A stretch of DNA of 64,000 nucleotides, taken from Aliikangiella marina. GTDB taxonomy: Bacteria > Pseudomonadota > Gammaproteobacteria > Enterobacterales > Kangiellaceae. Where the stretch lies: the NCBI RefSeq assembly GCF_007004765.1, contig NZ_VIKR01000001.1, forward strand, positions 310,001-374,000, written 5' to 3'. Below, in pieces: positions 24,642 to 32,883 of the stretch; position 1 is the first letter of the stretch; each line of letters starts with the position of its first letter. The notes below the pieces were generated by a model. That model had not been told where the DNA came from and did not search any database. It saw only the letters and a list, made by a program, of their open reading frames with translations. Position numbers and translations under genes: made by a program.

Positions 24642-25064
24642 ATGAAAGGTATCGGAACAGAGTTTCGGATCGGGGACGGCGGCACTCCAACTGAAGCTTT
24701 CACTGCTGTCGCAAAAGTTTTGGAAATCGGTGAACGCACAACTTCACGTGATTCGACTGAAGACACCACTTTTGATTCAACTGGTGGATACAAAGAGTTC
24801 ACTCCTTCAGGATTGAAGGATGCTGGTGAGCTATCTCTTGTTTTGAAATATCAACCAGGTGACACCGAGCACGAGCAATTAATCTCATTGATTGACGATG
24901 ACGCAGTCAGAAATTTTCAGCTGCATTGGCCGAACCCTGGCAGCACACCTATTACTGAAACTTTCGCTGGATTTGTTACTAGTGTCGGTACTGCAACACC
25001 TCTTGATGGTGATGTTACTGTGCCGGTAACAATTAAGTTAAGCGGAAAACCACAACGGAGCTAA
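24642..25064 (+). CDS. Major tail tube protein
   Basis: A 140-residue beta-rich protein. GTEFRIGDGGTPTEAFTAVA, FDSTGGYKEFTPSGLKDAGE and VTVPVTIKLSG are typical of siphophage tail-tube subunits (hexameric tube). GAGGTG site upstream. Conserved position just before the tail assembly chaperones. Confidence 0.88.
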   Translation: MKGIGTEFRIGDGGTPTEAFTAVAKVLEIGERTTSRDSTEDTTFDSTGGYKEFTPSGLKDAGELSLVLKYQPGDTEHEQLISLIDDDAVRNFQLHWPNPGSTPITETFAGFVTSVGTATPLDGDVTVPVTIKLSGKPQRS

Positions 25065-25070
25065 CAAAAC

Positions 25071-25418
25071 ATGAACAGTATAGCGGAGAGAATACTGAGC
25101 ACCGACGACTTTAAGTCTGAGGAAATTGAAATTGAAGAGTGGGGCGGAAAGTTTTTACTGAAAGAACTTTCAGCCCGTGATCGAGAGCACTTCGAAGATC
25201 TTTTTATAAAGGTTTCGAATGGCAAAGGCACAGTTAGAGATGTCAGAGCTAGGTTTATTATTAAAGCTCTTCATGACTTAGATGGAAATCGAATCTTTAA
25301 GAGCACCGATGCTCAGAAGCTTTCTGAGAAGTCAGGTTCGGTTATCAATGAAGTCTTTGAGAAAGCTCAAAAGATTTGTGGAATCAACGTTGATATCGAC
25401 GAAATCGAGGGAAACTAG
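25071..25418 (+). CDS. Tail assembly chaperone, short form (gpG analogue)
   Basis: A 115-residue protein. EEIEIEEWGGKFLLKELSAR and a C-terminal KICGINVDIDEIEGN match tail chaperone N-terminal products that hold the tape measure before tail assembly. It ends at TAG 25416-25418, directly after the slippery heptamer. Confidence 0.85.
   Translation: MNSIAERILSTDDFKSEEIEIEEWGGKFLLKELSARDREHFEDLFIKVSNGKGTVRDVRARFIIKALHDLDGNRIFKSTDAQKLSEKSGSVINEVFEKAQKICGINVDIDEIEGN
25409..25415 (+). promoter_or_regulatory. Programmed -1 frameshift slippery site GGGAAAC
   Basis: The heptamer G GGA AAC is in the exact X XXY YYZ register of the short chaperone frame, one codon before its stop. A GAAAG(G)CG/CGCTTTC stem-loop follows from 25418. 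Slippage joins the short form to the 106-codon extension. Confidence 0.85.
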
Positions 25419-25735
25419 AAAGGCGGCCCCTGCGTCGCTTTCTTTTCTTCCTTGCAAGAACTGTTTTTCATTGTCCGGTTTCTGACTTTGAACATCGCTT
25501 AAGTAGTTCTGAACTTAATGAATGGATCGCTTACTACAATCTTGAGCGTTGGGGATTAGATCGAGAAGATTACCGTTCTGAACAATTATGCGCTGTTATT
25601 GCGAATACTGTTCGAACTAGAGAGATGAAACCTTTTCGACCACAAGACTTTGCTATTCGACGTGGAAAGAAGCAAACCCAAGAAGAGCAGCTTGCAATAT
25701 TTGATAACTTAAGGGCGAAGCATGGCAAAGGGTAA
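25415..25735 (+). CDS. Frameshift extension of the tail chaperone (gpT analogue)
   Basis: Read in the -1 frame after GGGAAAC, this gives 106 residues containing FEHRLSSSELNEWIAYYNLE, then DREDYRSEQLC and KPFRPQDFAI, the pattern of DUF4035/gpT tail proteins. No good independent start exists in this frame. The predicted fusion is about 221 residues. Its 3' end overlaps the tape-measure start by 14 bp. Confidence 0.85.
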   Translation, partial: LERRPLRRFLFFLARTVFHCPVSDFEHRLSSSELNEWIAYYNLERWGLDREDYRSEQLCAVIANTVRTREMKPFRPQDFAIRRGKKQTQEEQLAIFDNLRAKHGKG

Positions 25736-27665
25736 GACGGGCGTACTAGCAACATTAGCGCTCAATCTGACAGCGAACTCTAAAGGTCTCTATAAAGGTC
25801 TTAGAAACTCGCGTCGTCGGACTGACACTTGGGCGAATCAAATGCGCCGCCAAATCAAGACCGTTTCAAAAGCATTCGCGGGAATTGCTCTCGCGGTTGC
25901 AGTCGCATTTTCTGCAATGTATGCAGAGCAGGCAAAGGCGATCGATCAACTTGGCAAAACTTCTGACAAGTTAGGTATAGCTACGCAAGAGCTGGCGGGG
26001 TTGAGGCTCGCCGCCGAATTAACCGGTGTGTCACAAAACAATCTCGATATGGGCTTGCAGCGAATGACGCGCAGGCTATCTGAAGCTGCAGCAGGAACAG
26101 GCGAAGCTAAAAACGCCATTAAAGAACTTGGTCTTGATGCTCAAACACTAGCCAAGCTTTCACCTGATAAAGCTTTCCGAGAAATATCCGTCGCAATGAA
26201 CCAGATCCCGAATCAAGCGGATCGAGTTCGTCTTGCATTTAAACTATTTGATACTGAAGGTGTTAACTTGGTTAATACACTTCGGCTTGGTAAGAACGGT
26301 TTAGCCGGTGCTGCAGATGAAGCAGAAATCTTTGGTCTAGCTCTAACAAGAATCGATGTTGCTAAGGTAGAGCAGGCTAACGACCAGTTCACAAGGATTA
26401 GAGCAATCGGGCGCGGCCTTGCGCAGCAATTAACCGTTCAAGCCGCTCCAGCTGTTGGGTTGCTCGCTGAAAAGTTTGTCGGTGTAGCCAAAGAAGCTGG
26501 CGGCATGGGCAATATTGCTCAGATGGTAATCACTAAGATTGCTGGTGGAGTCGGAATGATCGGCGACTTCTTTAATGGTCTTAATGCCGTTTGGCAAGGT
26601 TTGAAAGTTGGCTTCGTTGGTTTCGGTACATTGGTTGTGACCGTCATCGAAGGAATGTTCGACGGGCTATCAGCATTTACTCAGTCATTTGCAGAGAGAA
26701 TGTTGAGCCCGATTAGATTTGCTCTAGAGTTTGCTGCACAGTACAGCGATACGGCGAAAGAACAGTTAGCGTTAATCGATGGATTCGTCGATAAGATAGG
26801 TTTCGAAGCTCCAGAAGCAGTTAGAAACGCAGCTGCATTCATGAGAGATCAATTAGACTCTGTTAAAGGTTCTTTTAACGAAGTAGCTATGGGGCCTTAC
26901 CCATCAGATACGATTGCCCAATTTTTCGACGAAGTGAAACTTATCAGTTCTGAAAGTGCTGAAGAGCTAATCAAGAATTCGCCTGTTTCGATATTAAATA
27001 TCGATGAAGCTAAGCAAGAAGTTATTCTCGAAAACCAGAAGACGCTAAACGATAAGCTTAGAGCCGAACAGCAAAAGCATTTCAATAAGTATGGAAATGT
27101 CGTCAAACTTTTCAACGACTGGGAAGTTAAAACCACTGCACAAAAAGCCGGTGCAATCATTCAAATAACTAAAGGGCTCGCTGGTCCTTTAGTTAACGAA
27201 TCGAAGAAAATGTTTAACCTGATGAAGATTGCACGCATTGGTGAAGCAATCATGAATACCTATGCGGGTATTAATCAGGCAATGGCTAGTCTCCCTTATC
27301 CTTTCAACATTGCAGCTGCGACCGTAGTCGGTGCGATGGGCTTTGCAAACGTCGCAGCCATTAAGAAACAAAAGTTTCGCTCGGCGGGCTCGGCTGTATC
27401 CGTAGTACCAATCGGTAGCGGTATAGGTGGGGGAAGCGCTTTCGGCGGAGGCGGTGCGTCGATACCAACAATTGAAGATCAACGTGAAGCAATCGGCGAG
27501 GAAGAAAAGTCGGCAACCGTAGTTAACAACATCAATATTGGTGAAGTCCATGGCAATGATGGACGTCGCGTATTTGAAGAAATACGAGAGTATGTAAGGC
27601 AAGGGCAAACGTTGATTGAATCAGGAACCCGTCAAGCTGAAGTGTTAGCAGAGGATGCCGCTTAA
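25722..27665 (+). CDS. Tape measure protein
   Basis: A 647-residue protein. N-terminal NLTANSKGLYKGLRNSRRRT and a hydrophobic segment (AFAGIALAVAVAFSAMYAEQ), the conserved tape-measure repeat QLGKTSDKLGIATQELAGLR, central hydrophobic helices (530-580) and a Gly-rich linker. It sets tail length; 647 residues is short for the class and predicts a tail of roughly 100 nm or less. Its stop overlaps the next ATG. Confidence 0.9.
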   Translation: MAKGKTGVLATLALNLTANSKGLYKGLRNSRRRTDTWANQMRRQIKTVSKAFAGIALAVAVAFSAMYAEQAKAIDQLGKTSDKLGIATQELAGLRLAAELTGVSQNNLDMGLQRMTRRLSEAAAGTGEAKNAIKELGLDAQTLAKLSPDKAFREISVAMNQIPNQADRVRLAFKLFDTEGVNLVNTLRLGKNGLAGAADEAEIFGLALTRIDVAKVEQANDQFTRIRAIGRGLAQQLTVQAAPAVGLLAEKFVGVAKEAGGMGNIAQMVITKIAGGVGMIGDFFNGLNAVWQGLKVGFVGFGTLVVTVIEGMFDGLSAFTQSFAERMLSPIRFALEFAAQYSDTAKEQLALIDGFVDKIGFEAPEAVRNAAAFMRDQLDSVKGSFNEVAMGPYPSDTIAQFFDEVKLISSESAEELIKNSPVSILNIDEAKQEVILENQKTLNDKLRAEQQKHFNKYGNVVKLFNDWEVKTTAQKAGAIIQITKGLAGPLVNESKKMFNLMKIARIGEAIMNTYAGINQAMASLPYPFNIAAATVVGAMGFANVAAIKKQKFRSAGSAVSVVPIGSGIGGGSAFGGGGASIPTIEDQREAIGEEEKSATVVNNINIGEVHGNDGRRVFEEIREYVRQGQTLIESGTRQAEVLAEDAA

Positions 27666-28063
27666 TGTCTGTCTTCACTTACACTGCTAAAAGGCGAATT
27701 GCACCAGGTCATACTGCTGGCGTTCAGTACTCTATTGATATGGGTATTCGCAGTCACAACCCAACCGATATTTATGAAGGTAACCAAGCCTTTTCTGCTT
27801 CGCAGAGTAGTACTTCAATTTCAAAGGAAATGATTTACCACAAGATTACTACTAAGCGTTTGAACTATCAGCAAATGCAAGAGTTTAGAGAGTTTCTAAA
27901 TTCAACTAATGGTAGCGAACCAATTACATTTGATTTGTTTGGCAGCGTAGCGAGTCCAGATAATCCAATTCAAGTTGAAAAGCTATTTGATAAGAAGATA
28001 GAGCCTCGTTACATCGAGAATGGTGCTTATCGGTTTACTTTTACTTTGATCGAGTACTTGTAA
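27665..28063 (+). CDS. Minor tail protein, 132 aa
   Basis: A 132-residue beta-rich protein (FTYTAKRRIAPGHTAGVQYS... YRFTFTLIEYL) just after the tape measure, a position used by lambda M/L-like distal tail proteins. The ATG overlaps the previous stop by one base. Confidence 0.7.
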   Translation: MSVFTYTAKRRIAPGHTAGVQYSIDMGIRSHNPTDIYEGNQAFSASQSSTSISKEMIYHKITTKRLNYQQMQEFREFLNSTNGSEPITFDLFGSVASPDNPIQVEKLFDKKIEPRYIENGAYRFTFTLIEYL

Positions 28064-28065
28064 AT

Positions 28066-31000
28066 ATGCGGATCTTTAATGAACGGTTTGAAGCCGCTAA
28101 TCAGAAAAACTCAAGAGGGCAGCGCGTAGTCATTGAAATTGATTTTAGTGACGATGAAACCGATCTTCATTACTTCCCAAGTCATCCGGATATCTTATTT
28201 GAAAATGGTGAGACTGTTACTCAAGGCGTTTTAAGCGATTGGAGTGGGAGCACTCAAAGACTGAACTATGAATCTTCTAATAGCTCAACGGGTACGCTTG
28301 ATTTCTCGTTGTTAGATTCAGATCAATTAATAACCAACTTATTTCATAGTAAGCGGATTAGCAATAAAGTTCTTTATGATAAGCGTGTTCGATATTGGAG
28401 GGGGTATGAAGGCCTAAGCTTCAATGACTTCGAGCCGATCATGACTCAGTATATATCTGAGAATGTTAAGTTTAGAAAGCCAAGCTATTTGCTCAGCTGT
28501 AAGGATGCAAATGATAGACTCAATCGAGAAATATTCCTTCCGCTTGAAACGCGTTTAGCTTCGAATCTTCCAATAGGTGCTACCAGCGCACAAGTTTATA
28601 ACAATGACGATTGGCAGATGATTGCTCGGGATGCTGATTTTAAAGACGCTCCGAACACGACTTGCACTTATATGAGAATCTATGACGACAAACAATTCGA
28701 AGTTTGTCGGATAACTGCTATCGATACAAATCTTAAAACGTTCGCAATCGATCGAGGTGTTTTAGGCACGACTGAAATTGATTGGACTTTGCCTAACGAT
28801 CCAAATGAAGACAAAGGACCAAAAGTTCAGGAGTTCATTTTCTATGAAATGAATTCATTGAAGTTCGCCTATGCAATCATGACCGGAAAACTTATTGGTC
28901 AAGGTGCTGCTACTATTCCTAGCCATCATCAGCTCGGAATACCCGAATCAGTTTTTGATGTAAATCAGTTTATTGATGCTGATGCCTTTATTGCTGAAGG
29001 CAAAGGGCTCACCAAAACTAATGCCAAGAAATTCATTGAGTCTGAAATCTTCTTCTACTTAGGTCGTCTTTTTAAAGTTGATGGCTTTGGCAATGTGAAC
29101 GTAAAAAAAGTGGAATCGATTCACAGAGAAGTTGATTCGGTTCGGGTAATTAGAAAAGAAGATATCGTCAAAACTGGTGACCTGGTGTTTGATAGCTCAG
29201 CTATGTATAACGCTTTTTCATTGTTCTGGAGTTTCGATTCACTTTTGAAAAAGCCGATTCACAGAAGACAAACCAACTTTAAATATTCAGATTCAATTAA
29301 TTTCTATAAGAGAGAAAACCTAAAGTCGGTTAAGTCTCGATTGATTAATGGTAGTAGTTCAACGACAAATACCCTGCTAAATGCAGTGAACCTTTTTGCT
29401 GATAGATACGCCGGTGATGCAGCAAGATTACCGGTTACGCTTCAACCTTGGCTTAGCGGATTGGAAGTCGGCGACGTCATCACCCTTGAAGACGATCGGA
29501 TCTTTGACTTGGATACAGGTCAATCGCTTAATCGTTCTATGCAGATCCAAAGCATTCGAGTAAGTAAAAATGAAGGCTTATCAGTTGAGCTATTCGGCTC
29601 GACATTTAAGCCGAATCCGATTTCCGATTCAGATGTACGTTCTTTAGCTGACAGCTTTTACCCTAGCGAGGGTACGCTTCTTCCCAACGTAACTGATGGT
29701 GTTCTGACAGTACCAACAACTTTAGTTGGTACAACTGACATGAACGCTCCAGCGAGTATCTATTATTACTTAGGTGATTTGACGCTCAATGCACCGCTCA
29801 CGATTCAGGGCAACGTCCAGCTTCGAATAAGAGGCTTTTTGACCAAGGCAGAATTAATTTCATGCGAAGGCAATGGCTCGGTCATTCAAAACGGATTCCT
29901 TGGGACCACTCAGGGTAATCCAGGAACGAATTATTTTGAAGAGACTGGCGGCTATGTCGAGCAAGTCGCACCCGCGCCAATTTGGGAAGGTGAGTTTTCT
30001 AGTGCGCCACTTTTAAATTTAATCAACGAAGATGGCACATCGCTTCAAGGCATTCCGTCGAGTCTTCTTGGCACTGGCGGCGGACCTGGTGGAGATATTC
30101 AAGTGTTTCCGCAAGTAGGCACACCAGAGTTTGTTCCAGGCGCTAGCGCTGTAGCAGGGGGGGCTGGTTTGCTAGTTATCTGTCGAGGAGCTTCACTAAC
30201 TGGTAACGGTGCGATAAATATGAGTGGTGCCGCTCCTACTCTCGGCCAGCAAGAATTTTTACCTGAAGTCGGCTTGATAGTTCAGTCGGCTGACAGTGCT
30301 CATGGCGCACCAGGTGCATGCATATTTTTGCTTGACGGTGGAACTTCATCTATCCCCAATTTCTCAGGTCGTGTGACTGCGATCGGTGACGGCGGAGATA
30401 TTAGAGAGAATGCTTGTCGCGCTCAGTTTATTCCACCGCCAAGAGTTCCGATTGCTGATGAATATATCGATGAATCAACGGGTGGAAGTGCACCGCCAAA
30501 TTATACTTGGATAAAGTATGCGGATGACGCTGCAGGGGCAGGGATTAGCGATAGCCCAGCTGGAAAGACGCATATTGGTTTATCGTTTAATAATTCAACT
30601 CAAACCGAAAGTAACAACCCAGTAGATTATCAATGGTCCCAAATCCAAGGCGATCAAGGTGTACCAGGAACACCTGGCGCTAATGGTGAAACACTTTATA
30701 CCTGGATTAAATACGCTGATGATGTGGCGGGAACAGGTATCACCGACAATCCTTCTGGTAAAGCTTACATCGGTATTTCATACAACAACACGACGCAGAC
30801 TGAAAGTAATAATCCAGGTGATTACGCTTGGTCAAAAGTTGAAGGCGATCAAGGCGTGCCAGGTCCACAAGGCGATCAAGGTCCGCCTGGACCACAAGGT
30901 ATCCAGGGTCCACCTGGTGCCAATGGAGATCCAACTTATATTTGGATGAAGTATGCTGACGATGCATCCGGAACGGGAATTTCAGACAGCCCAGTGGGGA

Positions 31001-31656
31001 AAGCTTATATTGGATTGGCAGTTAACCAAACGTCACCAACTGAAAGTAACAACCCTAATGATTACAACTGGCAAAAAGTAGAAGGTGAACAAGGTATTCA
31101 AGGACCTCCAGGAGCGAATGGCGATCCAACTTATATGTGGGTTAAGTACGCAGATAGCATTACTGGTGCTGGACTCACTGATGACCCGACAGGCAAAAGT
31201 TACATTGGCCTAGCATTCAATAAAACAACTGCAGTCGAGAGCACTCTGCCAGCGGATTACACCTGGTTTAAAATTGTTGGCGATGACGGCTTAGGCGCAA
31301 ATCCAATTTTAAACAATACTAGCGATCCAATTGGCGGCGTGACTCATGTTTCTGTTGGTAACGCGATAATAATTAAAGTTTCATATACACGGATTAGAAA
31401 TGGATCTGTTTCCGGAGCGCCGGTTGCTCCCGTGTTGAATTTGCGAAGAGGTACAACGATTATAGCAAGCTGGCCAATGGAGCGAACGATCGACCCTGAA
31501 GTTGGTAGTCAGTTCTGGCAAATTTCGGCGACTGGTGAAGTTTCCGATACTCCTGGCGCTGGCTCAACAAATTACAATGTGACCGTGACTCAAAGTAGCG
31601 GCGGTACAGGTTGGAATGATGACTTCGGTTACATCAATACTCGCGAGGAACAATAG
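28066..31656 (+). CDS. Large tail-tip/central fibre protein with collagen-like repeats
   Basis: A 1196-residue structural protein. The first ~520 residues are hub-like (FNERFEAANQKNSRGQRVVI...). A Gly-rich beta region follows at about 530-800. From about 812 to 1075 there are four repeats of 65-80 residues, each with a Y-T/I/M-W-x-KYAD start, a SxxGKxYIGL core and a collagen-like GxY linker (GPQGDQGPPGPQGIQGPPG). These probably form a trimeric fibre at the tail end for host contact. Confidence 0.8.
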   Translation: MRIFNERFEAANQKNSRGQRVVIEIDFSDDETDLHYFPSHPDILFENGETVTQGVLSDWSGSTQRLNYESSNSSTGTLDFSLLDSDQLITNLFHSKRISNKVLYDKRVRYWRGYEGLSFNDFEPIMTQYISENVKFRKPSYLLSCKDANDRLNREIFLPLETRLASNLPIGATSAQVYNNDDWQMIARDADFKDAPNTTCTYMRIYDDKQFEVCRITAIDTNLKTFAIDRGVLGTTEIDWTLPNDPNEDKGPKVQEFIFYEMNSLKFAYAIMTGKLIGQGAATIPSHHQLGIPESVFDVNQFIDADAFIAEGKGLTKTNAKKFIESEIFFYLGRLFKVDGFGNVNVKKVESIHREVDSVRVIRKEDIVKTGDLVFDSSAMYNAFSLFWSFDSLLKKPIHRRQTNFKYSDSINFYKRENLKSVKSRLINGSSSTTNTLLNAVNLFADRYAGDAARLPVTLQPWLSGLEVGDVITLEDDRIFDLDTGQSLNRSMQIQSIRVSKNEGLSVELFGSTFKPNPISDSDVRSLADSFYPSEGTLLPNVTDGVLTVPTTLVGTTDMNAPASIYYYLGDLTLNAPLTIQGNVQLRIRGFLTKAELISCEGNGSVIQNGFLGTTQGNPGTNYFEETGGYVEQVAPAPIWEGEFSSAPLLNLINEDGTSLQGIPSSLLGTGGGPGGDIQVFPQVGTPEFVPGASAVAGGAGLLVICRGASLTGNGAINMSGAAPTLGQQEFLPEVGLIVQSADSAHGAPGACIFLLDGGTSSIPNFSGRVTAIGDGGDIRENACRAQFIPPPRVPIADEYIDESTGGSAPPNYTWIKYADDAAGAGISDSPAGKTHIGLSFNNSTQTESNNPVDYQWSQIQGDQGVPGTPGANGETLYTWIKYADDVAGTGITDNPSGKAYIGISYNNTTQTESNNPGDYAWSKVEGDQGVPGPQGDQGPPGPQGIQGPPGANGDPTYIWMKYADDASGTGISDSPVGKAYIGLAVNQTSPTESNNPNDYNWQKVEGEQGIQGPPGANGDPTYMWVKYADSITGAGLTDDPTGKSYIGLAFNKTTAVESTLPADYTWFKIVGDDGLGANPILNNTSDPIGGVTHVSVGNAIIIKVSYTRIRNGSVSGAPVAPVLNLRRGTTIIASWPMERTIDPEVGSQFWQISATGEVSDTPGAGSTNYNVTVTQSSGGTGWNDDFGYINTREEQ

Positions 31657-31658
31657 CC

Positions 31659-31838
31659 ATGTATTTTATAATCATTGATTCAACAACAAAGAAAATAAAA
31701 AGCAATGGTGTACTTCACGATCAAGAAACATTCGACGCACAACCAATCCCCGATGGTTGTGAAATAATAGAATTCCAAGGCGGTATCCGTGGCAAGTATT
31801 TTGTCAATGGACAAATGCAGGACGCTCCGCCGAGTTAA
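31659..31838 (+). CDS. Small protein after the tail tip, 59 aa
   Basis: The frame MYFIIIDSTTKKIKSNGVLH ... MQDAPPS runs from ATG 31659 to TAA 31838. It starts directly after the tip-protein stop. A short beta-rich tail accessory or fibre chaperone is possible; family not recognised. Confidence 0.55.
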   Translation: MYFIIIDSTTKKIKSNGVLHDQETFDAQPIPDGCEIIEFQGGIRGKYFVNGQMQDAPPS

Positions 31839-31841
31839 CTT

Positions 31842-32087
31842 TTAAATTATAACCTTTAGCGCTTCTATAAATATTTCCCAATACTCCATAAGCTCAGCTG
31901 GTGGTTGAACAGCCTGGAGTTCTTCTAAAGTATTCCAGGTTTTTTCGAACAAATCCTGTATCAAGTCCTTAATAGCTTTTTTCGCATCAACGGGAATTGT
32001 CTCTATTTTTTCCACAACTTCAGAGGCTTGTTTAACTGGATCTGCTCCTATAGGTACCGAACCAATTGTATGTCTTCCAATAACCAC
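31842..32087 (-). CDS. Hypothetical moron protein, 81 aa
   Basis: A leftward 81-residue protein with a GTG start (AGGAG 6 bases upstream). Its middle is helical (IPVDAKKAIKDLIQDLFEKT) and rich in Glu. It ends 3 bases from the convergent tail gene. Last gene of a three-gene antisense cassette. Function unknown. Confidence 0.6.
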   Translation of the reverse strand: MVIGRHTIGSVPIGADPVKQASEVVEKIETIPVDAKKAIKDLIQDLFEKTWNTLEELQAVQPPAELMEYWEIFIEALKVII

Positions 32088-32099
32088 TGTTTTCTCCTA

Positions 32100-32363
32100 T
32101 TACTTGTTGTTGTGCAAACTAATCGAATCGCTCGATCTTTCAAACCGCAACGAATCAGCGAGCATAAAATCTCGATCTTTGTATTCGATAATTGGATACA
32201 CTTTAGTCAAATAAACTTCGCGCTTGCAGTGAGAGCAAGCGTGCAGCCATTGCTTCGGGTTTGTGTCTTCAACAGCAAGATCTAAGGCGAGCCGAAACAC
32301 GCCTTTCTCGCAAGCTGAGCACTCCATTTCTTTGAGTGTTGCTTGGATTTGTTTTTCAATCAT
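32100..32363 (-). CDS. Zinc-ribbon moron protein
   Basis: An 87-residue protein with CSACEKGVF ... CSHCKREVY (two CxxC knuckles). It is transcribed leftward with the 81-aa gene and overlaps the small membrane gene upstream by 8 bp. Confidence 0.6.
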   Translation of the reverse strand: MIEKQIQATLKEMECSACEKGVFRLALDLAVEDTNPKQWLHACSHCKREVYLTKVYPIIEYKDRDFMLADSLRFERSSDSISLHNNK

Positions 32364-32475
32364 CGGTATCCAGAAAAATGTAGATTATAAAAACAACATT
32401 TCTAATATTTTTACCGATAAACTTGAAAAAACGTTTCACGTTTTCTAATATTGGATCAAAGTCTTTCATGCACAA
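32356..32475 (-). CDS. Small hydrophobic protein, 37-39 aa
   Basis: AGGAG precedes TTG 32475/ATG 32469. The product, MKDFDPILENVKRFFKFIG then NVVFIIYIFLDTDD, has one short membrane helix. The longer frame extending upstream crosses a terminator-like hairpin and is not used. Possibly the first gene of the antisense cassette. Confidence 0.5.
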   Translation of the reverse strand: MCMKDFDPILENVKRFFKFIGKNIRNVVFIIYIFLDTDD

Positions 32476-32500
32476 TTTTTCTCCTGTATGTTTGATTTTT

Positions 32501-32536
32501 AAAAGGGGCAGCCGGGCAAGGTTTCGCCCCTTTTTT
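32501..32536 (+). terminator. Strong hairpin downstream of tail-tip module
   Basis: AAAAGGGGC/GCCCCTTTT (9-bp stem) with a 16-base loop and a T run to 32536. Probably stops rightward late transcripts, or separates them from the leftward cassette. Confidence 0.7.
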
Positions 32537-32883
32537 ATTGAATCTATAACCATGTTATTGGTTCCAAACTCGCGGATCAAGTTTCTTTGTAACTATAATC
32601 CGATATCACGCAGATATCATAAGTTACAGTGTGGTTGATCTAACGTTCTGATTATAAAGGTTTTTTAGCGAATTCAGAAAAGCATCCAAAAATAGTATAT
32701 TTTTTCAAAAAATTATTTTTAGATTTATTTTTTCTCTATTCGAGAAAAAACAGCGTTCAAAATTAAATAATATTTTTAAAGAAACTCTGACAAATTAGCG
32801 CAATATAATTCTCGACTCGGATGTAAGCTTTTTTACCAGCCAATATCATTTAGATAGTTTTAGTTATGTCTGAATGATGAATC
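32537..32883. other. AT-rich intergenic region before the tail-spike module
   Basis: About 350 bases without a convincing gene. It is very AT-rich, and near the right end holds TATAAT (32805-32810) followed by motif copy 3. A promoter for the adhesin genes is likely here. Confidence 0.5.
32813..32824 (+). promoter_or_regulatory. CGACTCGGATGT motif, copy 3
   Basis: Third exact copy. It follows CAATATAATTCT, a good -10-like element, and lies 60 bases before the tail-spike gene. Confidence 0.5.

Noticed and set aside
30740-30967. Leftward frame within the collagen-like region
   Set aside because: It is a shadow of the Gly-rich repeats on the coding strand.
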